Source: Paracoccus sp. IB05 (GTDB lineage: Bacteria > Pseudomonadota > Alphaproteobacteria > Rhodobacterales > Rhodobacteraceae). Taken from it: a DNA stretch of 53,802 nt. The stretch is taken from assembly GCF_016405985.1 (NCBI RefSeq), contig NZ_JAEFCF010000037.1:1-53802 (forward strand), written 5' to 3'. Of the stretch, positions 26,038 through 34,874 are shown one piece after another. Every line of letters begins with the position of its first letter. The first letter of the stretch is position 1. The translations under genes were made by a program, and so were the position numbers. The notes beneath the pieces were generated by a model, which worked only from the letters and a program-made list of their open reading frames with translations, did not search any database and had not been told where the DNA came from.

Positions 26038-27270
26038 ATGTCGTCCAGTCCGTCACCATCGCCTATCCGGTTGAATGATCTTACCCACCCCATCGTCGCC
26101 GGGCTGATCTCCGTCATCGTCAACTATGGCGGGACGTTCATTCTTGTGTTCCAAGCCGCGCGGGTTGCGGGCCTTAGCCCGGAATTGACGGCATCATGGG
26201 TATGGTCGGTATCGATTGGCGTCGGGCTGACCGGGCTGTTCCTGAGCTGGCGCTACCGCGAGCCGATCATTACGGCCTGGTCAACACCGGCTGCCGCCTT
26301 TCTTGTCACGGCGCTTGCCAGCACGTCCTATGCGGAAGCGGTCGGAGCCTACATCATCTCCGCTGCTGCCTTCGTTCTGCTCGGCATGTCGGGATATTTC
26401 GAGAAGGTCATCCGATTGATCCCGCCCGGCATCGCCTCGGGCCTGCTCGCGGGCATATTGCTGCAATTCGGAATTGGGGCCTTTGGTGGTGCGAGCGTCG
26501 ATCCGCTGCTGGTTGGCCTGCTGATCCTTGCCTATGTGCTGCTCAAACGCATTTCCGCGCGTTATGCCGTGGTCGGCATCCTCGTAATCGGGCTTGTGTT
26601 TCTGCTCTTGCAGAATCGCGTCGATCTGTCGGGCCTGCAATTGAAGTTCGCCATGCCGATATTCACCATGCCGGAGTTCACGCTGAACGCGGCATTGAGC
26701 GTGGCGCTGCCCTTGTTCCTCATCACACTGACCGGCCAGTATATGCCGGGTATGCTGGTGCTTCGGAATGACGGGTTTAAGACGAGCGCCAACCCCATCG
26801 TGACCGTGACCGGCCTTGGCTCGCTTGTCATGGCCCCTTTCGGCTCCCATGCGTTCAACATCGCCGCCATCACGGCCGCCATCGCTACGGGCCGCGAAGC
26901 GCATGAAGACCCGTCGAAGCGGTGGATCGCTGGTATCGCGGCAGGCTGCTTCTATGTTCTGGTCGGCGTGTTCGGCGTGACCCTTGCGGCGGTATTCATG
27001 GCGTTCCCCGCCACGTTCATCACCACGCTCGCGGGCCTCGCGCTACTCGGCACCATCGGCGGCAGCCTCGCGGGAGCCATGGCGGAACCGGCATCGCGCG
27101 AAGCGGCGCTCATTACGTTCCTCGCCTCGGCCGCCAACATCAACATGCTCGGTGTAGGAGGCGCTTTCTGGGGGCTGGTGATCGGCCTCATCGCATACAT
27201 GGTGCTGAACGGACAGCTTCCCCGCAAACGGCCTGTCGAAACTGCGATCAGCGAAGGCGCGGCAGAGTGA
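26038..27270 (+). CDS. BenE-family membrane transporter
   Basis: A 410-residue protein with about 11-12 hydrophobic segments, matching the benzoate/H+ symporter BenE family (VAGLISVIVNYGGTFILVFQ, WSTPAAAFLVTALAST, GSHAFNIAAITAAIATG). ATG at 26038 follows GGAGAA. Its stop overlaps the pdxY start (ATGA at 27270), so the two are coupled. A BenE-type carrier next to pdxY under a MocR regulator suggests that it carries a vitamin B6-related compound rather than benzoate; this is inference from context. Confidence 0.85.
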   Translation: MSSSPSPSPIRLNDLTHPIVAGLISVIVNYGGTFILVFQAARVAGLSPELTASWVWSVSIGVGLTGLFLSWRYREPIITAWSTPAAAFLVTALASTSYAEAVGAYIISAAAFVLLGMSGYFEKVIRLIPPGIASGLLAGILLQFGIGAFGGASVDPLLVGLLILAYVLLKRISARYAVVGILVIGLVFLLLQNRVDLSGLQLKFAMPIFTMPEFTLNAALSVALPLFLITLTGQYMPGMLVLRNDGFKTSANPIVTVTGLGSLVMAPFGSHAFNIAAITAAIATGREAHEDPSKRWIAGIAAGCFYVLVGVFGVTLAAVFMAFPATFITTLAGLALLGTIGGSLAGAMAEPASREAALITFLASAANINMLGVGGAFWGLVIGLIAYMVLNGQLPRKRPVETAISEGAAE

Positions 27271-28109
27271 TGACCATGCAGACCTCTATCATCTCGATCC
27301 AGAGTCAGGTTGTTCATGGGCATGTCGGCAACAGCGCCGCCGTCCTGCCCATGCAGGCGCGCGGGCTAAACGTGGCGGCGGTGCCGACAACCCTTCTTTC
27401 CAACAATCCGCATTTCGAGACTATGCGCGGGCGCGTGTTGGAACCGGAATTGGTGGGCGACCTGCTACGCGGCGTCGAGGAACGGGGGTTGATCGAAACG
27501 AGCCGCTACATCGTTTCGGGTTATCTCGGCTCGCGCGCCAATGGCGAGGTGGTCGCGGCGTTCGTGGAACGCGCCCGCCAGCTCAATCCCGACATCACCT
27601 ATATCTGCGATCCGGTCATGGGCGACTCCAATCTCGGGGTATTCGTCGCCGAGCAGGTCATCGAATGTCTGCTGGACCATTTGGTGCCGCTCGCCGACCT
27701 CTTGACCCCCAATCAGTTCGAGCTTGGCTTGCTGACACAGAGCCAACCGACATCATGGCCGATACTGAAAGCAGAGGCAGCGAAGGTTCAGGCAATCCGG
27801 GGGGCGCGGCTCATTGTTACCGGCTGCACATTCCCAGACACCCCGGCCGGTTCGCTGGAAAATGTCGTGTTTGAGGATGGCACGTTCATGCGCCTGACCT
27901 CTCCCCGCCTGCCTATCGTACCGGTCGGCACGGGCGATTTGTTCACCGGGCTTCTAACCGCCAACCTTGCGCACGGCCGCAATCTGGTAGGGGCCGCCCG
28001 AAATGCTGCCGCCGTGGTTCTCGAAGTCCTCGGGCGCACCATCGCCGAGGGCGAACATGAAATGCAGCTCGGCAGCGTCATCGACGCACTGGTGGAGAAC
28101 ATCGAATGA
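27270..28109 (+). CDS. pdxY: Pyridoxal kinase
   Basis: A 279-residue ribokinase-like kinase that phosphorylates pyridoxal to PLP. Diagnostic stretches are SIQSQVVHGHVGNSAAVLPMQ at the N terminus, YICDPVMGDSNLGVFV, LLTPNQFELGLLT and the catalytic GTGDLFTGLL near the C terminus. It begins inside the benE stop codon and its own stop overlaps the ATG of the next gene (ATGA at 28106). Regulation by the MocR/PdxR protein upstream is very likely. Confidence 0.93.
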   Translation: MTMQTSIISIQSQVVHGHVGNSAAVLPMQARGLNVAAVPTTLLSNNPHFETMRGRVLEPELVGDLLRGVEERGLIETSRYIVSGYLGSRANGEVVAAFVERARQLNPDITYICDPVMGDSNLGVFVAEQVIECLLDHLVPLADLLTPNQFELGLLTQSQPTSWPILKAEAAKVQAIRGARLIVTGCTFPDTPAGSLENVVFEDGTFMRLTSPRLPIVPVGTGDLFTGLLTANLAHGRNLVGAARNAAAVVLEVLGRTIAEGEHEMQLGSVIDALVENIE

Positions 28110-28292
28110 CGAGCGCACTTCTTGCCGTATTCCAACCGGCGTCCATGGTGTTCGAGCAGGGTGACGGCGCATGGCTTACGGCAACCGATGGACAACGCTA
28201 TCTCGATTTCGGCGCGGGAATTGCCGTCAACGCCTTGGGTTATTCGCATCCTCATATCGTCGCGGCACTGGAGCAGCAGGGTCGCAAGCTAG
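28106..28292 (+). pseudogene. Class III aminotransferase, cut short by an insertion sequence
   Basis: The first about 62 residues match the N terminus of acetylornithine / 4-aminobutyrate-type aminotransferases (FEQGDGAWLTATDGQRYLDF, then GAGIAVNALGYSHPHIVAAL). Homology ends exactly at the left border of the IS481 element. The other side of the element does not continue the gene, so about 300 residues including the PLP lysine are lost. It was the third gene of the benE-pdxY unit. Confidence 0.85.
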
Positions 28293-29248
28293 GTGTTCAG
28301 TCCCGGCATCTGGTGGATCGGGTTTAGGATGAATCGATCCGGCTCTGATGTCCAGATTTTGCAGATGTATTCGTAGGGCGTGAGGCCGCTCAGCGTCTTG
28401 AGCCTTCGGGCGAAGTTGTAGGCTGCCAAGAAATCCGCGAGGTGCGTTCGAAGCTGGTCGTGGCTGTCGTAGTGGTATCGCTTGACGGTTGCGTCTTTGA
28501 TCGTGCGGTTCATCCTCTCGACTTGGCCGTTCGTCCACGGATGGTTCGGCTTGGTCAGCCGGTGCTCGATCCCGTTGGCCTCGCAGATCATGTCGAAACG
28601 CATCGGCCGCGAATAGATGGTGTTCCTGTTGCGCGGCTGCTCTGCGAACTGGATGCCATTGTCAGTGAGAATGGTGTGGACCTGGTAGGGCACGGCTTCG
28701 AGCATGTGCTGCAGGAACTCCCAGGCGGTCTTTCTGTCAGCCGTTGCAACGAGTTGGGCGACCGCGAACTTGGCCGTTCGGTCAATGCCCACAAAGAGAT
28801 AGAGCTTGCCCTCACCCGTCTGCACCTCGGCGATGTCGATATGGAAGAACCCGATGGGGTAGCGCTTGAACTTCTGCCGCTTGGGCTTTTCGCCCTCGAC
28901 ATCCGGCAGGCGCGAGATTCCATGGCGCTGCAGACACCGATGAAGCGCTGACCGCGTCAGATGCGGGACAGACGGCTGCAGGGCATAGAGGCAGTCGTCC
29001 AGCGGCAGCAACGTGTGGCGCCGGAATGCAACAACCATCGCCTCTTCTGCCTCGGTCAGCACCGTTGAGCGCGGTTCCGTCGGCCCGGTCTTCCTATCCT
29101 CGACCGTCGCACGCTTGCGCCACTTCGCGACCGTCTTGGGGTTGATGCCCAATTCCCGGCTCAGCTGCGCGAGCGAAGCCTGCGATCGCTGTATTGCAGT
29201 TCTGACGGCGTGCGTGGTCGTGGCGCTCCCGTGACGAACTTGTCCCAT
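28289..29248 (-). CDS. IS481-family transposase
   Basis: A 319-residue DDE transposase. The N-terminal helix-turn-helix reads SQASLAQLSRELGINPKTV. The catalytic acids are in FFHIDIAEV, ILTDNGIQF and NGQVERMNRTIK, all intact. The ATG at 29248 gives the typical N terminus MGQVRHGSATTT; an ATG 15 bases upstream is possible. The stop codon TAG is supplied by the CTAG target duplication outside the element's left end, so the exact C terminus depends on the insertion site. Confidence 0.93.
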   Translation of the reverse strand: MGQVRHGSATTTHAVRTAIQRSQASLAQLSRELGINPKTVAKWRKRATVEDRKTGPTEPRSTVLTEAEEAMVVAFRRHTLLPLDDCLYALQPSVPHLTRSALHRCLQRHGISRLPDVEGEKPKRQKFKRYPIGFFHIDIAEVQTGEGKLYLFVGIDRTAKFAVAQLVATADRKTAWEFLQHMLEAVPYQVHTILTDNGIQFAEQPRNRNTIYSRPMRFDMICEANGIEHRLTKPNHPWTNGQVERMNRTIKDATVKRYHYDSHDQLRTHLADFLAAYNFARRLKTLSGLTPYEYICKIWTSEPDRFILNPIHQMPGLNT

Positions 29249-29309
29249 GCTGCATCCTTCCATTCCAGAGAAAGGATCGCACCATCAAACCGTGGGATCA
29301 AACACCTAG
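28289..29309. mobile_element. IS481-family insertion sequence with CTAG target duplication
   Basis: The element spans about 28293-29305 (1013 bases). Its ends are related inverted repeats: GTGTTCAGTCCC on the left and GTGTTTGATCCC on the right read inward. CTAG stands at both outer borders (28289-28292 and 29306-29309), matching the CTAG target preference known for IS481. It carries a single transposase gene on the minus strand. The flanks do not rejoin into a continuous gene. Confidence 0.8.
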
Positions 29310-29381
29310 GGGACGGCTCTGTATCATCGGCATGGCGTGGATGCTTGCGCTGCTACATTCTCCGAGCAACGAGGAACCGTG

Positions 29382-30065
29382 ATGCTGAGAGACCACCGCC
29401 CCGATTTGGTTTTCGTTGTCACAGGGGAGGTGTGGCTCGAGTTCCTGCGGGTTCGTGAGGAAACGGGCGATGCTCTATGCCTTGGCTTTTTGCAGACTTG
29501 CGAGGCCCATATGAAGGAAGCCGAAGACGCCGGGGACGATGAACGGCTGTGGCACTGGCGGGCCGTCATGAGCCTGGGCTGCCAATATGGTCTGTCGTTC
29601 GTCAGCGCCGTTGAGGTGGACGGCGAGGTTATGAGGGAAATGGAGAAAACCCCGATATTTACCTATCCCAACGATGCGGATCTGACCCGCGTGGTGATCG
29701 ACGGGAAGCAGTTGGACTACGTTGCGCTCCGATCCGATGTTGCTTTACCGTTTTTCGAAACGATTGCTACACGTGAACCCGACCACACCGTCCGCATCAC
29801 TCATAAAACAGACAAGGAGCAGTTCTATACCGTTATTGCTGAGGCCGATATCGCGGCGCTGAACGCGGCAATTCTGCGCCATATGCCAATCATCCCTGTC
29901 AAATTCGCCGCCGATACTTTGGTTCTGCTCCGGGAGAAATTCACCGCGCAATTCGACGACGCGGAACCGCATCAAGACGTTCGGGCATTTATGACGGCGG
30001 AAGGTATCCCCTATCAAACATCCGGACATAGCTATTACATACAGTTCGCAAGGGTGGCGGAATAG
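29382..30065 (+). CDS. Unknown protein, C-terminal domain shared with next gene
   Basis: A 227-residue protein of no family I recognise. GAGGAACC precedes the ATG at 29382; no signal peptide or membrane segment is visible. The last about 85 residues (TVIAEADIAALNAAI ... DTLVLLREKFTAQF ... DVRAFMTAEGIPYQT) align with almost all of the following gene (MTIAAKDVPLMRSAL ... DALTLLAQRFTV ... EIQVFLERENISHNI). The two genes are 13 bases apart on one strand. GC content is lower than in the surrounding genes, which suggests transfer. An immunity-like or antitoxin role is possible but unsupported. Confidence 0.7.
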   Translation: MLRDHRPDLVFVVTGEVWLEFLRVREETGDALCLGFLQTCEAHMKEAEDAGDDERLWHWRAVMSLGCQYGLSFVSAVEVDGEVMREMEKTPIFTYPNDADLTRVVIDGKQLDYVALRSDVALPFFETIATREPDHTVRITHKTDKEQFYTVIAEADIAALNAAILRHMPIIPVKFAADTLVLLREKFTAQFDDAEPHQDVRAFMTAEGIPYQTSGHSYYIQFARVAE

Positions 30066-30078
30066 CGAAAGGCGGGGG

Positions 30079-30408
30079 ATGCGGATGGATCGTGTTGTCC
30101 TTTACAGTGAGGAAGCGACTGCCAGTACCAGGAAATGGTGGAGGACAGACGCGGGATTGGACGGCAACGGCGACATCCGCATCATCAGCGGAGACGGCAA
30201 GATTGAGTGGCATATGACCATTGCCGCCAAGGACGTGCCATTAATGAGATCCGCTCTTTCCTGCCAACTACAGGATGCCGCGGATCGCGATGCCCTTACA
30301 CTCCTGGCTCAGAGGTTCACCGTCAGCGCAGGTGGTGGCAATCCCTACGATGAGATCCAAGTTTTCTTAGAGAGGGAAAACATCAGCCACAACATCACCA
30401 CCTGGTGA
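30079..30408 (+). CDS. Unknown protein paralogous to the C-terminal domain upstream
   Basis: A 109-residue protein without a recognised family. It aligns with the C-terminal domain of the preceding gene along a shared pattern: T-(I/V)-A-x-(A/K)-D-(I/V)-x-x-(L/M), then (A/T)L-x-LL-x-x-(K/R)FT, then (E/D)(I/V)(Q/R)-(V/A)F-x-x-x-x-I. It starts 13 bases after its neighbour, with GGGGGATGCGG just before the ATG, and is probably in the same operon. No membrane segment or signal peptide is seen. Confidence 0.65.
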   Translation: MRMDRVVLYSEEATASTRKWWRTDAGLDGNGDIRIISGDGKIEWHMTIAAKDVPLMRSALSCQLQDAADRDALTLLAQRFTVSAGGGNPYDEIQVFLERENISHNITTW

Positions 30409-30474
30409 AACGGAGAACAATCAGGCCAAGCGCGTCAGCGCGAGGCCGCGCCGGCTGTCGCGTGACAAAAGATA

Positions 30475-30506
30475 CACCGGACGGTAGGGGGAGGTGCCGT
30501 CCGGTG
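30475..30506 (-). terminator. Hairpin downstream of the HU gene
   Basis: CACCGGACGG (30475-30484) and CCGTCCGGTG (30497-30506) form a perfect 10-base stem. Read on the minus strand it is followed by TATCTTTTG, a weak T-rich tail, so it may terminate the HU transcript. The remaining sequence between 30409 and 30602 holds nothing else recognisable. Confidence 0.5.
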
Positions 30507-30602
30507 CGGTCGTTGTAACCGCTCGCGGGGTTGGCCAGATATGGGATGCGGGGCAATGGCCCTTCGCTAACCGATCTCATGCCTCCCCGCTATCGGATCG
30601 CT

Positions 30603-30881
30603 TCAAGCCTTCAGCGCGTCCTTCACGGCCTTTGCCGGGGCGAAGGTCAGCTTTTTCGAGGCCGCGATGGTCACGGTGGCGCCGGTGGCGGGATTGCGGC
30701 CTTCGCGTTCGGCGGTTTCTTTCACCTTGAACTTGCCAAAGCCGGGGATTGAGGTTTCCTCGCCGGCGATGGCTGCTTCCGTCACGGCTTTGAAGACAGC
30801 CTCGACGGCCGCTTTGGCCTGAAATTTCGTCAAGCCGTTCTCTTCGGCGATCTTGCCCGCAATGTCATTGATCGTGGTCAT
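30603..30881 (-). CDS. HU-family DNA-bending protein
   Basis: A 92-residue histone-like protein. It begins with TINDIAGKIAEENGLTKFQA and contains the conserved core SIPGFGKFKVKETAEREGRNPATG with the Arg-Asn-Pro tip of the DNA-clasping arm. Length is standard. AGGAG precedes the ATG at 30881. HU compacts DNA and assists replication and recombination; a plasmid-borne copy may help the host tolerate the replicon. It stands alone, with no clear operon partner. Confidence 0.93.
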   Translation of the reverse strand: MTTINDIAGKIAEENGLTKFQAKAAVEAVFKAVTEAAIAGEETSIPGFGKFKVKETAEREGRNPATGATVTIAASKKLTFAPAKAVKDALKA

Positions 30882-30965
30882 CCTAGTTTACTCCTGTTGG
30901 ATTGTGACGACCATTGCAGCTTTGGCCGCGAAGCGGAATCGTCAAATTCGAGGCCTGATAGAACC

Positions 30966-31484
30966 TTACACAGATTCTTGGCGTTGGATTTCGAGAACGT
31001 CTGCGCGCTCTTCGGCAGGAGTGGGCACGTAATCTTTCATCAGGTCCATCGTCTGCTGACAGGCCTCATCACGTGCTTGCAGGGGTGCGGCAACCAGTCC
31101 CCGAAGCGCATCGAAACTCTCGAACTGCGCCCTCTGACTGGTGGCTAGAAGCCTGATCGTGCCGATTGGCCTATGGCTTTGCATGAACATTTCCAGCCAG
31201 GCACCGAGATAGTCGGTTCCATCACCGATCGGGGAGCCGCTGGCTTCCAACCTGTAGACAAGAACGGCGTCTGTGATTGCCTCGCCACTGGTCGGTTCAA
31301 AAGGACCAAGCTCCCGGCGTTCCAGTAGCCACTGCAGAGTGATGTCCGGGATTGCGTGAAGCACCCGAGGGATGTCCTCGGGACCTGGCATTGGCACAGA
31401 CAGCAGGGCGGTGTCGAGGCACCGCCACTGACTGGTGGTCGCGGAATAGAATGCAAGCAGATAGCGCATTGTCAGCATGCCCAT
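30966..31484 (-). CDS. Hypothetical protein
   Basis: A 172-residue soluble protein of unknown family. Composition is acidic, with no signal peptide, membrane helix or known motif. Met residues at positions 1, 3 and 6 leave the start uncertain; no clear ribosome site is visible. The open frame runs through with codon use like that of neighbouring genes, which supports it being real. It lies 84 bases beyond the HU start on the same strand. Confidence 0.55.
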   Translation of the reverse strand: MGMLTMRYLLAFYSATTSQWRCLDTALLSVPMPGPEDIPRVLHAIPDITLQWLLERRELGPFEPTSGEAITDAVLVYRLEASGSPIGDGTDYLGAWLEMFMQSHRPIGTIRLLATSQRAQFESFDALRGLVAAPLQARDEACQQTMDLMKDYVPTPAEERADVLEIQRQESV

Positions 31485-31614
31485 ATGTTCTTGTTGTCGC
31501 TGGCATCGTCGCCCGACCTGCAGGTAGGGATGGCGTCTTCTGCTCGCAAGGATCTGCGATTGAGGCTGGGCGACATGTCGCCCATGGGCGGTTGCCGCTC
31601 ATGGCGATAAGCGA

Positions 31615-31890
31615 CTATCTCCGCCGAAACAGGCGGCTCAGCCATCCACTCTCACTTGCCGCTTTGCGCCGCTTCAGCCCCGGTAAACCGGCGAGAACTG
31701 CACGACCAGCCTCTGTCAACTGATAACGTCTTGCGCTGGCCACCTTGAAGAAGCCGCGGTCAGTCAGGCGCTCAGCTATCTGGTCGATGGTCGGATTCCC
31801 GTCCGCGTCAACCAGGGACAGAACCCCATCAGGTCGACCTTCGGCACGGCGAAGAAGATCGACCCATGATGAGGGAAGGTCATCGGGCAC
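31615..31890 (-). CDS. Small hypothetical protein, winged-helix-like
   Basis: A 91-residue basic protein. The segment PTIDQIAERLTDRGFFKVASARRYQLTEAGRAVL, here spanning residues 33-66, has the look of a winged helix (helix, turn, recognition helix, then a YQLTEAGRA strand as in MarR-like proteins), and the C terminus is very basic (SRLFRRR). The start is read as GTG at 31890, preceded by GGGAG at good spacing. No partner is known; a regulatory role is only suggested. Confidence 0.5.
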   Translation of the reverse strand: MPDDLPSSWVDLLRRAEGRPDGVLSLVDADGNPTIDQIAERLTDRGFFKVASARRYQLTEAGRAVLAGLPGLKRRKAASESGWLSRLFRRR

Positions 31891-31960
31891 CGCATTGCTC
31901 CCAAAGCAGGGGCACTCGGGAAACCCGACCGGTTCGCAGGATCTTCACGTCTGCCGTACC

Positions 31961-32410
31961 TCAGCGGACCACCAGGACCGGCACCTGGCTGTGGGCCAGA
32001 ACTTCGGCAGTCTGGCTGCCGAGCAGCAAGCGGCCTAGACCTCGCCGACCATGTGAGGACATACAGATTAGGCTGCAATCGCGGGTCTTTGCGGTCTCGA
32101 CGATGGCCTCTGCCGGAAACCCGTTCGGGACATGCAGAACTTCGGCCGACACGCCGATCTTGTCGGCGGCCTCTTTCGCGGCCTTCAGGATGCCATCGGC
32201 CAGTTCTTTCTGGCTCTCTTCATAGCTGCCATTCATCTCGATAGGTGCGACCCATGCGCCGCCTGCAGCTGCGGCATAGACCGGGAACGGCTCGGTGATG
32301 GTGACGATGGTGACCTTTGCGCCAAGCGCCTTCGCGAGCGTCAGACCATGGTCGAGGCCCTTGGTGGCAGTTTCGGATCCATCGGTGGAGATCAGGATGT
32401 GATGATACAT
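31961..32410 (-). CDS. Universal stress protein (UspA family)
   Basis: A 149-residue single-domain Usp. The start MYHHILISTDGSETATKGL is typical, and the nucleotide-binding segment MSSHGRRGLGRLLLGSQT lies near the C terminus, followed by VPVLVVR. ATG at 32410 is chosen because AAGGA stands about 6 bases before it; an ATG two codons upstream would overlap that site. Usp proteins bind ATP and support survival under stress. It is divergent from the ParB-like gene. Confidence 0.9.
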   Translation of the reverse strand: MYHHILISTDGSETATKGLDHGLTLAKALGAKVTIVTITEPFPVYAAAAGGAWVAPIEMNGSYEESQKELADGILKAAKEAADKIGVSAEVLHVPNGFPAEAIVETAKTRDCSLICMSSHGRRGLGRLLLGSQTAEVLAHSQVPVLVVR

Positions 32411-32652
32411 GACCATTCCTTATCAAGTGACGGGGCAGATCTGGTGTAAGGCGGGATCGTCTTCTTGTCGCACAGCCGTGGACGGGGGCCAAGGAAATCC
32501 CGACAAATCAATACGCCAGGGTGTGTCCAGCATCCTTCACCCACGCCCGTCCGAGATCTCCGTCCAGGAGAGGGAGAGAGGGGAGGGGGGGTCCATGACG
32601 GGTTGGTAGCCGGAGAGAGGGTCTCCCCGGCGCCCGTCCTGGAGTATCTGAC

Positions 32653-34815
32653 ATGGTCACTGCCGTTCAGAAGATCACGCTGTCGTCCTCGCGCGATATC
32701 CCCTTCAACAAGCTGGTGTTGAGCCAGTCCAACGTCCGGCGCGTCAAGGCCGGCGTTTCGGGCGATGAACTGGCCGAGTCCATCGCGCGGCGCGGGCTGA
32801 TCCAGTCCCTGCATGTCCGCCCGGTTCTGGGCGAGGATGGTGCCGAGACCGGCCTGTTCGAGGTGCCCGCCGGCGGTCGCCGCTTCCGGGCGCTGGAACT
32901 GCTGGTGAAACAGAAGCGCCTCGCCAAGACTGCACCGGTCCCCTGCATCGTGTCGAACGCTACCGACGATGTGCTGATCGACGAGGTGTCGCTGGCCGAG
33001 AATATCGAGCGCGCGCCGCTGCATCCGGTCGACCAGTTCCGCGCCTTCCAGGCCATGCGCGAGAAGGGCATGACCGAGGAGGCGATTGCAGCTGCCTTCT
33101 TCGTCGACGCCAAGGTGGTGAAACAGCGCCTGCGGCTGGTCTCGGTCGCGCCGGCGCTACTCGAGATCTATGCCGAGGACGGCATGACTTTGGAGCAGCT
33201 GATGGCCTTCACCATCTCTTCGGACCATGAGCGCCAGGTTCAGGTCTGGGACGCGGTGAAGGACAACTGGTCGAAGGAGCCCTACAATATCCGCCGCCTG
33301 CTGACCGAGACCACGATCCGGGCCTCCGACAAGCGCGTCACCTTCGTTGGCATTGAGGCCTACGAGGCTGCGGGCGGCTATGTGCTGCGCGATCTCTTCC
33401 AGCAGGATGATGGCGGCTGGCTGCAGGATCCGGTGCTGCTCGACCGGCTGGTGAACGAGAAACTGAAGGTGGAGGCCGAGACCATCGCCGCCGAGGGCTG
33501 GAAATGGATCGAGGTCGCGGTCAGCTTCCCCTACAGCCACGCCTACGGCATGCGGCAGATCATCGGCACCACGGTCGACCTGACCGAGGAGGAGCGCGCG
33601 ACGCGCGGGGCGCTTCGCGACGAATATGACCGTCTCGAGGCAGAACATGCCGAGGCAGAGGAATATCCCGATGAGGTTGATGCCCGCCTGGGCGAGATCG
33701 AGAAGACCCTTGGCGCATTCGAGATGCGGCCGATGACCTATGAGCCGGCGCAGATGGCGCGGGCCGGGGTCTTCGTCAGTCTCGATGTCGATGGCACGCT
33801 GCTGATCGAGCGCGGCTATGTGCGGGCCGAGGACGAAGCGCCGCTGGAGCCGGAACCCGAGATTGTCGACCCCGAGACCGGTGAGGTGCTGCAACGGGCG
33901 GAGCCCGATGTCTGTCACCAACGCACGGTCATCACCCTTGGCGGTGAACCCAGCACGCCGCCGGAGGAGGAGGAGGAAGACGACGCCGATGCGATTAAGC
34001 CGCTGCCCGAGCGGTTGGTGATCGAGTTGACGGCGCATCGGACGCTGGCACTGCGCGATGCGGTGGCGAACAATCCGCGCATCGCGATGACGGCGCTCTT
34101 GCACCGGCTTGTCCTCGACTGCTTCGGCATCCGCAGTGCCGGCCATGCGTTGCAGGCCCGGGTTCAGGACGTGCATCTGTCGGTGCAGGCCCCGGATCTC
34201 GGTGACTCGCTGCCGGCGCAGGCTATCGACGAACGGCATACGGCCTGGAGGGCGGATATCCCGCTCGAAGACCATGATGACCGGCTTTGGGATTGGCTGC
34301 ATGCTCTGGATGAGGCCAGCCGACAGGCGCTTCTGGCTCATTGCCTGAGCTTCGGGGTCAACGCGCTTTATGAGCGGCCCAATCCCTATAGCGGCAATGG
34401 CATCAGCCAACATGGTCTTGATCGCCGATTGCAGGAGGCGGATCGTCTGGCGCGCATCACGGGTCTCGATCTTGTCGAAGCGGGCTGGAGGCCAACGGTC
34501 GCTAACTACCTCGGCCGCGTGACCAAGGCCCGCATCCTTGAGGCTGTGCGCGAAGGGGTTGGCGAGCAGGCTGTGGAGTTGATCGGCCATCTCAAGAAGG
34601 GCGAGATGGCCACGGAAGCCGAACGCCTGCTTGCGGGCAGCGGCTGGCTGCCGGAGCCCCTGCGGATGGACGGCGCTCAGGCCACCGAGGATGCGGGCGC
34701 GGGCGAGAGCTCGGAATTCGATTCGCTGCCTGACTTCCTCTCGGACGATGGCGAGGACGACGATGCACTCGAGGAAGAAGAGCAGGAACCGCCGCACAGC
34801 ATCGCTGCGGAATGA
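32653..34815 (+). CDS. Long ParB-like protein
   Basis: A 720-residue protein whose first 200 residues are a ParB N-terminal domain plus helix-turn-helix: NKLVLSQSNVRRVKAGVSGDE, then VPAGGRRFRALELL (GxxRR box), LAENIERAPLHPVDQFRAF and EEAIAAAFFVDAKVVKQRLRLV. The remaining 500 residues are not found in true partition proteins; an acidic stretch (PPEEEEEDDAD) lies near residue 440. Such long ParB-like proteins are common on alphaproteobacterial plasmids and islands beside DUF736 genes; their role is not established. It is not the partner of RepA here, since repB fills that role. A strong terminator follows. Confidence 0.85.
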   Translation: MVTAVQKITLSSSRDIPFNKLVLSQSNVRRVKAGVSGDELAESIARRGLIQSLHVRPVLGEDGAETGLFEVPAGGRRFRALELLVKQKRLAKTAPVPCIVSNATDDVLIDEVSLAENIERAPLHPVDQFRAFQAMREKGMTEEAIAAAFFVDAKVVKQRLRLVSVAPALLEIYAEDGMTLEQLMAFTISSDHERQVQVWDAVKDNWSKEPYNIRRLLTETTIRASDKRVTFVGIEAYEAAGGYVLRDLFQQDDGGWLQDPVLLDRLVNEKLKVEAETIAAEGWKWIEVAVSFPYSHAYGMRQIIGTTVDLTEEERATRGALRDEYDRLEAEHAEAEEYPDEVDARLGEIEKTLGAFEMRPMTYEPAQMARAGVFVSLDVDGTLLIERGYVRAEDEAPLEPEPEIVDPETGEVLQRAEPDVCHQRTVITLGGEPSTPPEEEEEDDADAIKPLPERLVIELTAHRTLALRDAVANNPRIAMTALLHRLVLDCFGIRSAGHALQARVQDVHLSVQAPDLGDSLPAQAIDERHTAWRADIPLEDHDDRLWDWLHALDEASRQALLAHCLSFGVNALYERPNPYSGNGISQHGLDRRLQEADRLARITGLDLVEAGWRPTVANYLGRVTKARILEAVREGVGEQAVELIGHLKKGEMATEAERLLAGSGWLPEPLRMDGAQATEDAGAGESSEFDSLPDFLSDDGEDDDALEEEEQEPPHSIAAE

Positions 34816-34874
34816 TCTTCAGCTGCGGGGCGGCCTCGGTCGCCTCGCAGCTTGATTACCCAACCCCTCAGTCT

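Noticed and set aside
26922..27269. Upstream extension of pdxY through benE
   Set aside because: The frame is open but lies wholly inside benE; PdxY similarity starts at 27270, with an ATGA overlap.
33157..34797. 546-residue minus-strand frame opposite the ParB-like gene
   Set aside because: The plus strand carries a ParB domain and a terminator; the opposite frame is Arg/His-rich without motifs.
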